A stretch of 64,000 nucleotides of DNA from Ruegeria sp. Alg231-54 (GCF_900143525.1 NZ_FREZ01000001.1:816445-880444), one strand, 5' to 3'; shown: positions 1 to 8,146, counted from the first letter of the stretch. Notes: generated by a model from the sequence alone, not told the origin. Program-made: numbers and translations.

Positions 1-180
1 ATCTGCGCGGCTGGATTTGCACTCGATCACCCACAGTTCCCCCTTGGGGCCCAATCCCATGACGTCGACGCGCAAACCGCGGGTGGGGACAAATTCCTCA
101 ACAGATACAAAGCCATGCGCCAACAAGTGGCGCGAAACCCCACGGGCCAGTTTTTGTCCGGGCTGTAAATCCAGTGTCAT
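1..180 (-). CDS. mmcB: MmcB family DNA repair protein, N-terminal part (runs off the left edge)
   Basis: Sixty codons are visible, starting at an ATG whose complement lies at 178-180 and running out of the window. The peptide contains GVSRHLLAHGF, then an R-V-D-V-M-G-L-G stretch and a WVIECKSS motif. This fits the MmcB family (PF06319), a restriction-endonuclease-like fold with an ExK-type active site (E-C-K here). In Caulobacter, MmcB is tied to translesion DNA repair. The gene is divergent from the ArsR gene at 297, and the 116 bp between them hold the ArsR promoter. Family assignment is from motif recall; the rest of the protein cannot be seen. Confidence 0.75.
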   Translation of the reverse strand, partial: MTLDLQPGQKLARGVSRHLLAHGFVSVEEFVPTRGLRVDVMGLGPKGELWVIECKSSRAD

Positions 181-230
181 TCCTGAAATGTGAACAATTC
201 GTGAACAAAAATCAAGCGCCTGAAAGACCC

Positions 231-260
231 TTGACATGATACCATCTGGTATCTCATAAA
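231..260 (+). promoter_or_regulatory. Putative sigma-70 promoter of the ArsR/SRPBCC operon
   Basis: A perfect TTGACA (-35) lies at 231-236. About 17-18 bases on, an AT-rich TCATAAA (254-260) could serve as the -10. The first palindromic operator fills the spacer between the two, so a bound repressor would exclude RNA polymerase. The -10 match is weak and the start point is unmapped. Confidence 0.5.
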
Positions 261-279
261 TTGCAATACCAAATGGTAT
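238..279. promoter_or_regulatory. Tandem pair of palindromic operators (ATACCA-N2-TGGTAT) upstream of the ArsR gene
   Basis: Two copies of the same perfect inverted repeat are present. The first is GATACCATCTGGTATC at 238-253; the second is ATACCAAATGGTAT at 266-279. Their centres are 27 bp apart. The first sits inside the putative promoter spacer and the second lies just upstream of the ribosome site, so negative autoregulation by the adjacent ArsR protein is the obvious reading. Binding itself is inference. Confidence 0.7.
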
Positions 280-296
280 CACTATTGAGGTGACCA

Positions 297-617
297 ATGC
301 AGACGCAAATTCAAAACGCGTTCCGCGCCCTTGCGGACCCGACCCGACGGGAGATCGTCCAAATCCTTGCCTCTGGCGACATGACGATCGCTCAGCTGAC
401 CGATCAGTTCGATATGACCCGTGCAGCGGTCAAAAAGCACCTGACCGTTCTTTCCGACGGCGGCCTCATCACCGTCGAGGCGCGTGGACGCGAGCGCATA
501 AACCGACTGGAGCCGAATGGAATGGCCCCCATCCTCGACTGGTTCAGTTATTTTGACCAGTTCTGGGATGATCGCCTGAATAATCTTAAGGAAGCTATTG
601 AAAGGAATAAAAAATGA
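297..617 (+). CDS. ArsR/SmtB-family winged-helix transcriptional regulator
   Basis: This 106-residue protein opens with ALADPTRREIVQILA, the hallmark of ArsR regulators. It continues with a helix-turn-helix (about residues 30-55, TIAQLTDQFDMTRAAVKKHL) and a wing ending near EARGRERINRL. It lacks the CVC metal-binding motif of metal-sensing ArsR proteins, so metal sensing is unlikely. GAGG lies just upstream of the ATG. The stop overlaps the next gene's ATG (ATGA), so the two are probably co-translated. ArsR regulators paired with SRPBCC/AHSA1 proteins are a recurring arrangement, and here the twin operators suggest autorepression. The ligand is unknown. Confidence 0.9.
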   Translation: MQTQIQNAFRALADPTRREIVQILASGDMTIAQLTDQFDMTRAAVKKHLTVLSDGGLITVEARGRERINRLEPNGMAPILDWFSYFDQFWDDRLNNLKEAIERNKK

Positions 618-1039
618 CGAATGCAGTTCTGCAAAAGCAGATTTTCCTGAGGGCCAAGCCGGAAACCGTATGGGCCTATTTGACCGAACCCGCCCGCTTG
701 GCAGAGTGGTTTCACAAACCAGGCCGTCCGTTGGCCGCCGGTCAGAAGCTTGAGATGTTCGGTACATCCAGTGGCGATCTTCTGATCTGGGGTGAGGTAC
801 GCGCTGCCCGTCCGCCCGAATATCTCGAATATACATTCACTATCAAACCCATGGGAGACGTTGTTAGTGTCGTAAAATGGACGCTGGACCCGGTACCGGG
901 CGGTACACGGCTGGGCTTGGTTCACGAAGGGCTGCCGCAAGGCGCAGAGGGATTTGGCCTGATCCTTGCACTCGATGACGGTTGGGACGAACATTTGGGC
1001 AAGATGCGCAATGCGCTGCACGAAACTGTTGACGCCTGA
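614..1039 (+). CDS. SRPBCC (AHSA1/START-like) domain protein
   Basis: The 141 residues match the AHSA1-type SRPBCC fold: an early KPETVWAYLTEPARLAEWF segment, a beta-rich middle (YTFTIKPMGDVVSVVKWTL) and a C-terminal long helix with a GWDEHLGKM motif. These proteins form a hydrophobic ligand cavity and are usually cytoplasmic. It overlaps the ArsR gene by 4 bases, implying translational coupling. Its exact role is unknown; a ligand-binding partner or detoxification protein controlled by the ArsR repressor is a reasonable inference. A hairpin follows the stop codon. Confidence 0.88.
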   Translation: MTNAVLQKQIFLRAKPETVWAYLTEPARLAEWFHKPGRPLAAGQKLEMFGTSSGDLLIWGEVRAARPPEYLEYTFTIKPMGDVVSVVKWTLDPVPGGTRLGLVHEGLPQGAEGFGLILALDDGWDEHLGKMRNALHETVDA

Positions 1040-1050
1040 CCCCTTGTGCA

Positions 1051-1087
1051 AACCCGCCGCAACCCCTACTTAGGCCCGTGGCGGGTT
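1051..1087 (+). terminator. Hairpin after the ArsR/SRPBCC operon, possible terminator
   Basis: AACCCGCC (1051-1058) pairs with GGCGGGTT (1080-1087) as an 8 bp perfect stem around a 21-base loop, 12 bases after the SRPBCC stop. No clear T-run follows (TTCTGCCCTTCTT), so intrinsic termination would be weak. The rest of 1088-1294 shows no convincing gene. Confidence 0.35.
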
Positions 1088-1294
1088 CTGCCCTTCTTGT
1101 GATTGGTAGCATTCTGGTGGCCTTAAGCAATTCCGAGGGGGCTGGCTCTGTTCAGGTCCTGGCCTGATTACCTGGCGCCCACCTGTACATACAGGTCCTC
1201 GGGAATCACACCGCACGGTTGACTGGCGGTCCTGCCACATAAATTTGTCTCTCGCCCGGTCTGGGAGAGTCTTCATTTCCCGAAATAGGTTGGC

Positions 1295-1591
1295 TCAGCC
1301 CTTGTCCACCGCCACGCGGGCGGGTTCGAACTCGGCCGCAATAGGTGTACCGCGCCTGGGGCCCTGCGGCTTTTCCGCCATACTCATGATCGCGTAAGCG
1401 AACTGAACACCGGCGAAAACAATGCCATTCATGAACCAGATCATTGCCAGAGCGATTAACCCGATCTCGGATCCGAAAATCAGGCCGCGCAAGTTGGCCA
1501 CGTTCAGCGCCAGCAGCACCCCGACAAACAGGGCCGAGATGACAAATCCCCATGCAACTTGCGTGATGTAAAGGCGGATCAGTTTGGGCAC
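1295..1591 (-). CDS. Small conserved membrane protein of unknown function
   Basis: The 98-residue product has two hydrophobic segments (about residues 9-28 and 40-65) and a basic, proline-containing C-terminal tail (EKPQGPRRGTPIAAEF). I place the start at the GTG whose complement is 1589-1591 because AAGGAG lies 8 bases upstream; a longer frame upstream would overlap the divergent LuxR gene. It resembles short two-helix membrane proteins common in Rhodobacteraceae, but I cannot name a family. It sits alone between the SRPBCC gene and luxR. Confidence 0.7.
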   Translation of the reverse strand: MPKLIRLYITQVAWGFVISALFVGVLLALNVANLRGLIFGSEIGLIALAMIWFMNGIVFAGVQFAYAIMSMAEKPQGPRRGTPIAAEFEPARVAVDKG

Positions 1592-1685
1592 GACAAAGCT
1601 CCTTGTCTGATACCGTGATGATAGCGCATGGTCGTGCTGAGTAAACCGCGGCCTCAACGGGTGCGACACTATATTCGGAGTCTCT

Positions 1686-2465
1686 ATGAATGCCCTCAGC
1701 CTGTTCACGTTGGATCTTCTCGAAGAACTTTCTCTGTGCCATGATGATCAGGAACGGTGGGAGTTCACGTTAGACCGTCTGACTGAAATCGGGTTTAACG
1801 CCCTGAACATGCTTTGCTTCACACCCGAGACTGGCGCCATTCATTGGGTTCGAAGTTCAATGTCCAAAGGTTGGCTGAACCGCTATGACAGCCAAGGGTA
1901 CGCCGAAGCGGATCCGATGCTGGCGCAGGTTCAAAATGGCAAGGAAAGCCTCTACGTGCAGGCCGCAAGCCTCCGGTCCGCGGACGGCCATTCCTCCAAG
2001 GCGCTGGGTCTGAACCACGATCTGGAAAAGGCCGGATATATTCACCTTTACTCTCTGGTGGTTCCCTGCCCTAACAACGAGGCCAAGTTGGTGGTTCTGT
2101 CATCGGGCCGACCGGACGCCGAGGCTCAAATGACCGAGCGGCACCGCGAAATGCGTGTCCTGGCAACCGTGCTGGCCACTAATCTGGGATCGGATATTCC
2201 AAGTAATCACGGTCGTGTGTACGATATCACAAGCATTGCTCCAACCACTCCAGACCTGACACCGCGAGAGCTGCAGGTCCTGAACCTTTTGGCTCTTGGG
2301 CACCGAAACGATAGAATCGCCGAACTATTGAACCTCTCGGAAGTTACGGTACGAACCCATTTGAAGAATGCGCGCGAAAAACTGAGAGCCCCGACCAGAG
2401 AATCCGCACTGGTCCGAGCGATGCAACTTGGCCTGATCAATCCGCCGGGCTATCGGAATCGATAG
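1686..2465 (+). CDS. LuxR-type quorum-sensing regulator, apparently a solo
   Basis: This 259-residue protein has an N-terminal autoinducer-binding-like domain (about residues 20-165) with GWLNRYDSQGYAEADPML, which carries the W..Y...D spacing of the family. A C-terminal LuxR helix-turn-helix follows (about 190-250: LTPRELQVLNLLALG, then EVTVRTHLKNAREKL). No luxI-type synthase lies in the window, so it may be a solo. The residues around the second ligand-pocket Trp and Gly of TraR/LasR do not look conserved, so its ligand may not be a standard acyl-homoserine lactone. GGAG precedes the ATG. It is divergent from the small membrane protein gene. Confidence 0.85.
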   Translation: MNALSLFTLDLLEELSLCHDDQERWEFTLDRLTEIGFNALNMLCFTPETGAIHWVRSSMSKGWLNRYDSQGYAEADPMLAQVQNGKESLYVQAASLRSADGHSSKALGLNHDLEKAGYIHLYSLVVPCPNNEAKLVVLSSGRPDAEAQMTERHREMRVLATVLATNLGSDIPSNHGRVYDITSIAPTTPDLTPRELQVLNLLALGHRNDRIAELLNLSEVTVRTHLKNAREKLRAPTRESALVRAMQLGLINPPGYRNR

Positions 2466-2568
2466 GTGGCACGCCGGATGCGTTCCGATAAAATGCTGGT
2501 GTCTTTGGAAAAAACTGTGAGTGGTGGAGGCCGAAGACTTGTTTGAACAAGCGTATTATTAGATTTCA

Positions 2569-2594
2569 GGCGCAGCGCTTTGTGTGGCTGCGCC
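2569..2594. terminator. Hairpin between convergent luxR and nusB
   Basis: GGCGCAGC (2569-2576) and GCTGCGCC (2587-2594) form a perfect 8 bp stem with a 10-base loop, placed between the stops of two convergent genes. It is followed by TTATTC on the plus strand and by an AT-rich stretch on the minus strand, so it may serve either direction. The T-tract is poor. Confidence 0.5.
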
Positions 2595-2619
2595 TTATTC
2601 ATCTGGACTAAGGCTTAAC

Positions 2620-3102
2620 TCAAAACGCCTCTGGCTGTGCTTCGCGGGCCATGTGATCCAAAACAGCGTTGACGAATTTCGGTTCTTTGCCGTCCGGGAA
2701 GAATGCGCGCGCCACGTCAACAAATTCGGTGATGACAACCTTTGGTGGCGTATCGCCTTGGGTCAGTTCGGCCCCGGCTGCACGGAAGGTGGCGCGCAGG
2801 GTCGGGTCGATGCGTGCAATAGGCCATTTGGCGACCAAAGCGCGGTCGGTCATCTGGTCAATCGGTGCCTGATAATTCACTGCGTCTTCAACCAACTTGC
2901 GGAACACGCGGATATCGCCGTCCAGCATTTCCTCGCCCTCATAGACAGCGCCAAACCGATGATCCAAAAACTCGTTCACGACTGCTTCCGTCGTTTGGCC
3001 CGATTGCTCCATCTGGAACAGCGCCTGCACGGCATAAAGCCGGGCGGCGGATTTCATCAGGCGTTTCTGGTTGGCCGGTTTCGGCGCGTCAGTCTGGGTC
3101 AT
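2620..3102 (-). CDS. nusB: Transcription antitermination factor NusB
   Basis: The 160-residue product shows the NusB all-helical pattern: SAARLYAVQALFQMEQSG near the N-terminus and a C-terminal KVVITEFVDVARAF...KFVNAVLDHMA. NusB binds boxA RNA with NusE (S10) to assemble the rRNA antitermination complex. The ATG (complement 3100-3102) overlaps the ribH stop in an ATGA arrangement, showing translational coupling. An in-frame extension to 3189 would run inside ribH and is not needed. The ribH-nusB pairing is standard in proteobacteria. Confidence 0.95.
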   Translation of the reverse strand: MTQTDAPKPANQKRLMKSAARLYAVQALFQMEQSGQTTEAVVNEFLDHRFGAVYEGEEMLDGDIRVFRKLVEDAVNYQAPIDQMTDRALVAKWPIARIDPTLRATFRAAGAELTQGDTPPKVVITEFVDVARAFFPDGKEPKFVNAVLDHMAREAQPEAF

Positions 3103-3650
3103 GCTGTTGTGGGTCCGTTGTTGTCGCCCGCCACAAGGATGGACTCGGACGGCGGCTTGAACCCGACGCCCTTTTTGGAAGAGCCCCACTTACGGCTGAG
3201 TGCAATCAGATGCAAGGCCGCAGCGGCCGCACCACCGCCTTTATTCATCTTTTTGGTATTTGCGCGGACTTCGGCCTGATCGTCATTTTCGACCGTCAGG
3301 ATGCCGTTGCCAATAAGAAGACCCTGCAGGCCCATCAACTGGATCGCCCGGCTCGAGTCGTTGCACACCGTTTCATAGTGCGTGGTCTCGCCACGAATGA
3401 CACAGCCCAGCGCCACGTAACCATCATAGTTGCACTGGCGATCCGCCATGGCGATGACGGTCGGGATTTCCAGCGCGCCGGGAACTTCAACAACTTCGCA
3501 GGTGCCGCCAGCGGCTTCGATCTCGGCCTTGGCACCGGCAACCAGATTGTCGGCAATGGCGCGATAGAACGGGGCCACCACGATCAAGAGTTTCACAGGC
3601 TTGTCGAATGTCGGCGTTGGCAGTACGCCGTGTTTGTCTTGTTCAGCCAC
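3099..3650 (-). CDS. ribH: 6,7-dimethyl-8-ribityllumazine synthase
   Basis: RibH condenses 5-amino-6-ribitylaminouracil with 3,4-dihydroxy-2-butanone 4-phosphate, the penultimate step of riboflavin synthesis. Landmarks are LLIVVAPFY near the start, VPGALEIP, YVALGCVIRGETTHYE and a KGGGAAAAAL segment. Alternative starts exist: a TTG at 3656 inside the ribB stop and a GTG at 3650. I chose GTG because AAGGA lies about 9 bases upstream. The C-terminus extends about 25 residues beyond the AAAAAL helix (SSKKGVGFKPPSES...), longer than many RibH proteins. It is coupled to nusB downstream and ribB upstream. Confidence 0.93.
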   Translation of the reverse strand: MAEQDKHGVLPTPTFDKPVKLLIVVAPFYRAIADNLVAGAKAEIEAAGGTCEVVEVPGALEIPTVIAMADRQCNYDGYVALGCVIRGETTHYETVCNDSSRAIQLMGLQGLLIGNGILTVENDDQAEVRANTKKMNKGGGAAAAALHLIALSRKWGSSKKGVGFKPPSESILVAGDNNGPTTA

Positions 3651-3652
3651 GA

Positions 3653-4774
3653 TCAATCATCCTTGAGAATGGAACGGGTTCCGACGATGGAGATTCCAAA
3701 CGCGTCGAGCCCCAGGTATTTCGTTTCCGGTGTATCTGTCAGCAAAACCAGTTCCTGGATGCCCAGTTTGGACAAGATCTGCGCCCCAAGACCGGTTTGC
3801 TTGATGGTGCGCGGGCCTTCGTCATCGGTTGCGTAAAGCGCATTGCGCGGCTCACGAAACAGGCAAACCACGCCCCGCCCTTCGGCGGCGATCTTTTCCA
3901 TCGCACGCGGCAGTTCCTGCGGCGATTTTGGACCCAGGCCCAGAACATCAGGCGCTTCATGCAGTGCATGGGTCCGGGTCAAAACCGGCTCGGGCGTGGT
4001 GATGTCACCCTTGATCATGACGACGTGTTCGATGCCATGTGTCTGATCGGTGAAGAGGCGCATTTCCCACTCGCCGCCATATTCTGACGTCACAGTCCTG
4101 CGCGAGGTTTCGACGACCAGATTGTCGTTGCGCGAGCGATAGGTGATCAGATCGCTGATCGTGCCGATCTTCATGTCATGTTCTTTGGCGAACGCGACCA
4201 GATCAGGCAGGCGCGCCATGGTGCCGTCGGGCTTCATGATCTCGCAAATTACCCCTGAGGGGTTCAACCCGGCAAGCCGAGAGATATCGACCGCCGCCTC
4301 TGTATGACCGGCGCGCACCAGCACCCCGCCCCGCTTGGCGCGTAGCGGAAAGATATGACCCGGCGTCGCGATTTGCGCCATCGTGTTCTGTTCGTTGATT
4401 GCTGTTTCAACGGTCAGCGCGCGATCTGCTGCCGAGATGCCGGTTGACACGCCTTCTCGTGCCTCGATGGACACGGTAAACGCGGTTTCATGACGGGATG
4501 AGTTGTTTACAGCCATCATCGGCAGGCCAAGGGCTTCGACGCGCTCTGCCGTCATCGGCAGGCAGATCAGCCCGCGCCCATGGGTGGCCATAAAATTGAT
4601 CGCCTCGGCATCCGCAAACTCGGCCGCGATGACCAGATCACCCTCGTTCTCGCGATCTTCATGATCGACCAGGATATACATCCGGCCCTTGCGCGCCTCT
4701 TCGATGATATCTTCGATCGGACTGATCGCGTCGCGCAGCTGGGCCTCGACGGGTCCGGGGGTTTCAAAGCTCAT
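3653..4774 (-). CDS. ribB: 3,4-dihydroxy-2-butanone 4-phosphate synthase fused to a degenerate GTP cyclohydrolase II-like domain (RibBX type)
   Basis: The N-terminal half (about residues 15-215) is RibB, converting ribulose 5-phosphate to the four-carbon riboflavin precursor. It shows the metal-site [23 protein letters not shown] and [13 protein letters not shown] motifs. The C-terminal half aligns with GTP cyclohydrolase II, but the zinc-binding segment (normally G-S-L-R-C-D-C-G) reads DVLGLGPKS and contains none of the three cysteines. GTP cyclohydrolase activity is therefore unlikely, and a separate ribA should exist elsewhere. The ATG at 4774 (AAAGG upstream) gives 373 residues; an in-frame extension to 4888 is rejected because it lacks conserved sequence. 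The stop overlaps the ribH start region. Confidence 0.93.
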   Translation of the reverse strand: MSFETPGPVEAQLRDAISPIEDIIEEARKGRMYILVDHEDRENEGDLVIAAEFADAEAINFMATHGRGLICLPMTAERVEALGLPMMAVNNSSRHETAFTVSIEAREGVSTGISAADRALTVETAINEQNTMAQIATPGHIFPLRAKRGGVLVRAGHTEAAVDISRLAGLNPSGVICEIMKPDGTMARLPDLVAFAKEHDMKIGTISDLITYRSRNDNLVVETSRRTVTSEYGGEWEMRLFTDQTHGIEHVVMIKGDITTPEPVLTRTHALHEAPDVLGLGPKSPQELPRAMEKIAAEGRGVVCLFREPRNALYATDDEGPRTIKQTGLGAQILSKLGIQELVLLTDTPETKYLGLDAFGISIVGTRSILKDD

Positions 4775-5034
4775 GGGGCAGCCTTTCGCAAGAGCGTTTC
4801 TGACCGGCTGGATAGACCAACCGAAAGCCAAATGCCAGAGCACAATCGGCCGCGGAATTCTGCCAGGCTGCCCGCTCACCTTATACAAAACCGGTGTTTT
4901 TTGCCCCGATACAACTCTTAAGGGTTAGGCTATAGCCCGAAACGACCGAGCAGACTAGTAAGTCCCAATAACGCCCACTCAGAATTCTTAAATTAATTAT
5001 CTCGAAACAATTTCAATCAAACTGACTTCTCTAG

Positions 5035-6111
5035 ATGTACCAGATAAATTACGGGATCATTTACAACGGTTTAACAGCTGCTGAACGTACGTTGGCGTCA
5101 GCGCTTTGGCGAAACAGATTGTTTTTGTTCATCGTTGGCCTCCACATGCTTACCGGCGCGGTGATCTGTTCGATATTTCATATTCCGTTTTGGGCGCCGC
5201 TGATTGAAAATCTCATCACAATTCTGAATAAGATCCTCAACTTCACCATTGTTTGCGCGACAGGATTTATAGTGTGGCGATTTATCTACGCCATGTTTCG
5301 CGTAAGGCCGAAAAAGCCGATCCATTGGATGGTATCCGACATCAGAACATACTTATCTCGCTACGTCAGATTGGTAGATGGTACGATATGCTTTGTCGCT
5401 CTCGCTGCTCTGGCGAACACGTTTACACTTCTAAAAAACCTGGTCTCGAATTTTGTTCCATTTTCCTGGGATCCGACCTTTGCTGAACTGGACCGGATCC
5501 TGCATGGAGGTGTCGATGTGTGGACCCTTCTTTGGCCCGTGTTCGGATACCCCTTTATCACAACGATGATAAACGTAGCCTACCATTTTTGGTTCGTTTT
5601 AATTTACGCCATGGCCTTTGTTGCGGCTTATGACCGACGCGATCCGGAACGTGGCATGACCTATCTTGTGGCTTTCGCTCTGACTTTCATCATTGGCGGA
5701 AATGTTCTGGCCACTCTGTTCTCTTCAGTTGGCCCAGTTTATTTCGAAGAGTTCGGATTTGGGGACACGTTTACAGAACAGTTGCTCAAGCTTGAAATGC
5801 TAAACGAGATCAGCCCCGTCTGGGCCCTTAGCGTACACGATCTTCTTTTGACCAACTACAACACCGAAGGCATGATCCGCGGTATTTCCGCCATGCCCAG
5901 CATGCACGTCGCAAGCAGCGTTCTCATGGCACTCTTCGCATTCCGCTACTCGCGCTGGCTTGGTTGGGCGTTCACCGTCTTTGCAGTGGTAATCCAAATC
6001 GGTTCTGTACATCTGGCATGGCATTACGCAGTTGACGGTTACCTTGGCGCGTTGGTCGCCTTGGTCTGCTGGTATGTCGCCCAAATCCTGAGCAAAAAAA
6101 GTTCTATTTGA
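5035..6111 (+). CDS. PAP2-superfamily integral membrane phosphatase/phosphotransferase (Aur1/inositolphosphotransferase-like)
   Basis: This 358-residue protein has about seven to eight hydrophobic segments. It carries the two C-terminal PAP2 motifs: SAMPSMHVASS (residues 285-295) and HLAWHYAVDG (326-335), with the H330...D334 pair. The first classical PAP2 motif (KxxxxxxRP) is absent, as in the Aur1/Ipt1-like PAP2_3 branch, so a lipid phosphodiester transferase or phosphatase is likely; the substrate is unknown. It is AT-richer than its neighbours, preceded by an AT-rich spacer (4900-5034), and sits alone on the plus strand between ribE and ribB. Its last 8 bases overlap the ribE 3' end. These points suggest insertion into an older riboflavin gene cluster. 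Confidence 0.85.
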   Translation: MYQINYGIIYNGLTAAERTLASALWRNRLFLFIVGLHMLTGAVICSIFHIPFWAPLIENLITILNKILNFTIVCATGFIVWRFIYAMFRVRPKKPIHWMVSDIRTYLSRYVRLVDGTICFVALAALANTFTLLKNLVSNFVPFSWDPTFAELDRILHGGVDVWTLLWPVFGYPFITTMINVAYHFWFVLIYAMAFVAAYDRRDPERGMTYLVAFALTFIIGGNVLATLFSSVGPVYFEEFGFGDTFTEQLLKLEMLNEISPVWALSVHDLLLTNYNTEGMIRGISAMPSMHVASSVLMALFAFRYSRWLGWAFTVFAVVIQIGSVHLAWHYAVDGYLGALVALVCWYVAQILSKKSSI

Positions 6112-6706
6112 GGTCGGTCGGACTCCAATCAGCAAGCCTAGCTACATAACGCGCCAGCGTGTCAATCTCGAGGTTCACCTGATCACCGACCGAGACATCG
6201 CCCCAGGTTGTCACCTCTTTGGTGTGGGGGATGAAATTGATCCCGAAATCGCAACCGTCCACGTCATTGACCGTCAGCGAGGTTCCGTTCAGCGCAACTG
6301 ATCCCTTGGGCGCGACAAAGCGGGCCAATTCCCTGGGCGCGCGCAACGTTACACGGGTGCTGTCGCCTTCGTCCTGCAGGGCAACAACCTCGGCCACGCC
6401 GTCGATATGGCCGGAAACGATGTGCCCACCCAGTTCGTCCCCAACCTTGAGGGCGCGTTCAAGGTTCACGCGTTTGCCAACTTGCCATGTGTTAAGATTG
6501 GTTTTCGACACCGTCTCGGCACTGATCTGCACATCGTACCAATCATCCCCAAGGGCGATCACGGTCAGACAGACGCCGTCACTGGCGATGGATGCGCCAA
6601 TATCGATACCCGCAGTGTCATAGCCGGTTTTGATCCGGGCGCGCAGATCCCCTTGCTGGTCCAACACGGTAACAATTCCGATATCGGTGACGATCCCTGT
6701 GAACAT
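6104..6706 (-). CDS. ribE: Riboflavin synthase alpha chain
   Basis: The 200-residue protein begins MFTGIVTDIG and contains two similar lumazine-binding halves: SIASDGVCLTVIAL in the first (about residues 38-51) and SVALNGTSLTVNDV in the second, plus GGHIVSGHIDG between them. It dismutates two lumazine molecules to riboflavin, the last step of the pathway. The ATG at 6706 has AAGGG upstream; the longer frame to 7045 is rejected because it overlaps the divergent kpsS-like gene. In related bacteria it usually follows ribD; here capsule genes intervene. Confidence 0.95.
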   Translation of the reverse strand: MFTGIVTDIGIVTVLDQQGDLRARIKTGYDTAGIDIGASIASDGVCLTVIALGDDWYDVQISAETVSKTNLNTWQVGKRVNLERALKVGDELGGHIVSGHIDGVAEVVALQDEGDSTRVTLRAPRELARFVAPKGSVALNGTSLTVNDVDGCDFGINFIPHTKEVTTWGDVSVGDQVNLEIDTLARYVARLADWSPTDLK

Positions 6707-6787
6707 TGCTTTCACCCTTAGCTTATAACCTGTGCGTATGTGTAACCGCCGAGGTAAGCCCAAGAAACGCTGTGGGCAAGCCCTGCC

Positions 6788-6816
6788 TTGCCCGGATTGA
6801 TGTATACAGGCATAAT
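6788..6816 (+). promoter_or_regulatory. Putative sigma-70 promoter of the capsule operon
   Basis: TTGCCC (6788-6793) and CATAAT (6811-6816) are separated by exactly 17 bases. A start point near 6823 would place the earlier in-frame ATG (6800) outside the transcript, supporting the ATG at 6848 as the kpsS start. The -35 match is 4 of 6. Confidence 0.45.
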
Positions 6817-6847
6817 TTTGGTACCAAACGATAAAGAGCAGACCCGG

Positions 6848-8146
6848 ATGCATCCACTCGCCTCGCGCGCGCCTCGCCGTGTATTCCTGTTTTTGCAGGG
6901 ACCGCATGGCCCTTTCTTTAGCGCACTGGCACGCGCTTTGCGCGCCGCCGGGGCTGATGTTCTGCGCGTGGGGTTTAACGCGGGCGATCAGGCGTTCTGG
7001 TTTGACCGCAGCACCTACATCCCGTTTTTGGACCATTCCGTGCAATGGCCCGAAACCCTTCGGGAACTGATCCGGACGCAGTCGGTCACAGATATCGTTC
7101 TATACGGTGACACCCGTCCGGTTCATGCCAATGCTGTGGATGTTGCGCGCGAGATGGATGTGACTGTCCATGTCTTCGAAGAGGGGTATCTGCGCCCGTG
7201 GTGGGTCACTTACGAACGCAACGGATCAAATGGGCACTCACGGCTGATGTCTTTGGATGTCGCGCAGATGCAAGATGCGCTTGACCAGTCCGAGGCGCCG
7301 GTTCCACCGCCACCGTCCCATTGGGGCGATATGCGGCAACACATATTCTACGGAGCGCTTTATCACTGGTTTGTTCTGTTCCTGAACCGGAGGTACTCCA
7401 ACTTCAAGCCGCACCGGGAATTGCCGGTATCAACAGAGTTTCGCCTGTACTTCAAACGGCTTGCGCTGATGCCTTTCCACAGAATTAGGCGTCGCTGGGC
7501 CACCATGCGCGTTCGGCAAAACGGTGCACCCTATCACCTGGCCCTGTTGCAACTGGGTCATGACAGTTCGGTGCAGGCCCATTCAGATTATACCTGCATG
7601 TCGGACTTTTTGGAGCATGTCATATCAGGTTTTGCCAAAGGCGCTCCGGGCCATCACCTTCTGGTTCTGAAGGAACATCCGCTGGAAAACCATCGCGAGC
7701 CGCTGCGTCGCAGAGCGCGCGAAATAGCCCGCGCGCACCAAGTGGCGGATCGCGTGCACTACGTTCCCGGCGGCAAACTGGCCGGATTGCTAGATGACGC
7801 GAACACAGCTGTGACGATCAATTCCACCGCAGGTCAACAAGTTCTGTGGCGCGGAATCCCGTTGCGCAGTTTTGGAAAGTCCGTCTATGACAAACCCGAG
7901 TTTGTTTCACAGCAACCCATTGCCCAGTTTTTTGCCGACCCGGACATACCGGACCACGGAGCCTATCGGGCTTACCGGCAATTTCTATTGAAAACCAGCC
8001 AGTTACCCGGCGGCTTTTATTCACTTCGCGGGCGGCGGCAATTGCTGCGCCGCGCCGCCGACATGCTGTTGCGGGCACATGACCCCTATCAGTCCGTTCT
8101 GTCCGACAACGAGGCGTCGACGCCACAGTTGAAACTCGTCGATTAA
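6848..8146 (+). CDS. KpsS-like capsular polysaccharide beta-Kdo transferase / export protein
   Basis: The 432-residue protein has the KpsS/capsule-biosynthesis layout. It opens with VFLFLQGPHGPFFSALARAL, followed by VFEEGYLRPWWVTYE, HHLLVLKEHPLE and AVTINSTAGQQVLWRG near the C-terminus, the glycosyltransferase-B type nucleotide-sugar motif. In E. coli, KpsS adds the first beta-Kdo to a phosphatidylglycerol anchor for group 2 capsules. I start at ATG 6848 because a promoter-like element covers the earlier TTG 6788 and ATG 6800. It heads a plus-strand cluster with the wza-like and kpsC genes. Genes for the inner-membrane ABC exporter (kpsMT, kpsE) are not in the window. Confidence 0.85.
   Translation: MHPLASRAPRRVFLFLQGPHGPFFSALARALRAAGADVLRVGFNAGDQAFWFDRSTYIPFLDHSVQWPETLRELIRTQSVTDIVLYGDTRPVHANAVDVAREMDVTVHVFEEGYLRPWWVTYERNGSNGHSRLMSLDVAQMQDALDQSEAPVPPPPSHWGDMRQHIFYGALYHWFVLFLNRRYSNFKPHRELPVSTEFRLYFKRLALMPFHRIRRRWATMRVRQNGAPYHLALLQLGHDSSVQAHSDYTCMSDFLEHVISGFAKGAPGHHLLVLKEHPLENHREPLRRRAREIARAHQVADRVHYVPGGKLAGLLDDANTAVTINSTAGQQVLWRGIPLRSFGKSVYDKPEFVSQQPIAQFFADPDIPDHGAYRAYRQFLLKTSQLPGGFYSLRGRRQLLRRAADMLLRAHDPYQSVLSDNEASTPQLKLVD

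Noticed and set aside
2865-3836. 323-residue plus-strand open frame
   Set aside because: Covers ribH and nusB in antisense; composition is that of a shadow frame.
4775-5034. FMN riboswitch upstream of ribB
   Set aside because: Minus-strand fragments (CGGGGCA, ATTCCGCGGCCGA) look faintly like parts of an RFN element, but the conserved helices and the full GGTGAAATTCC-type blocks are missing.
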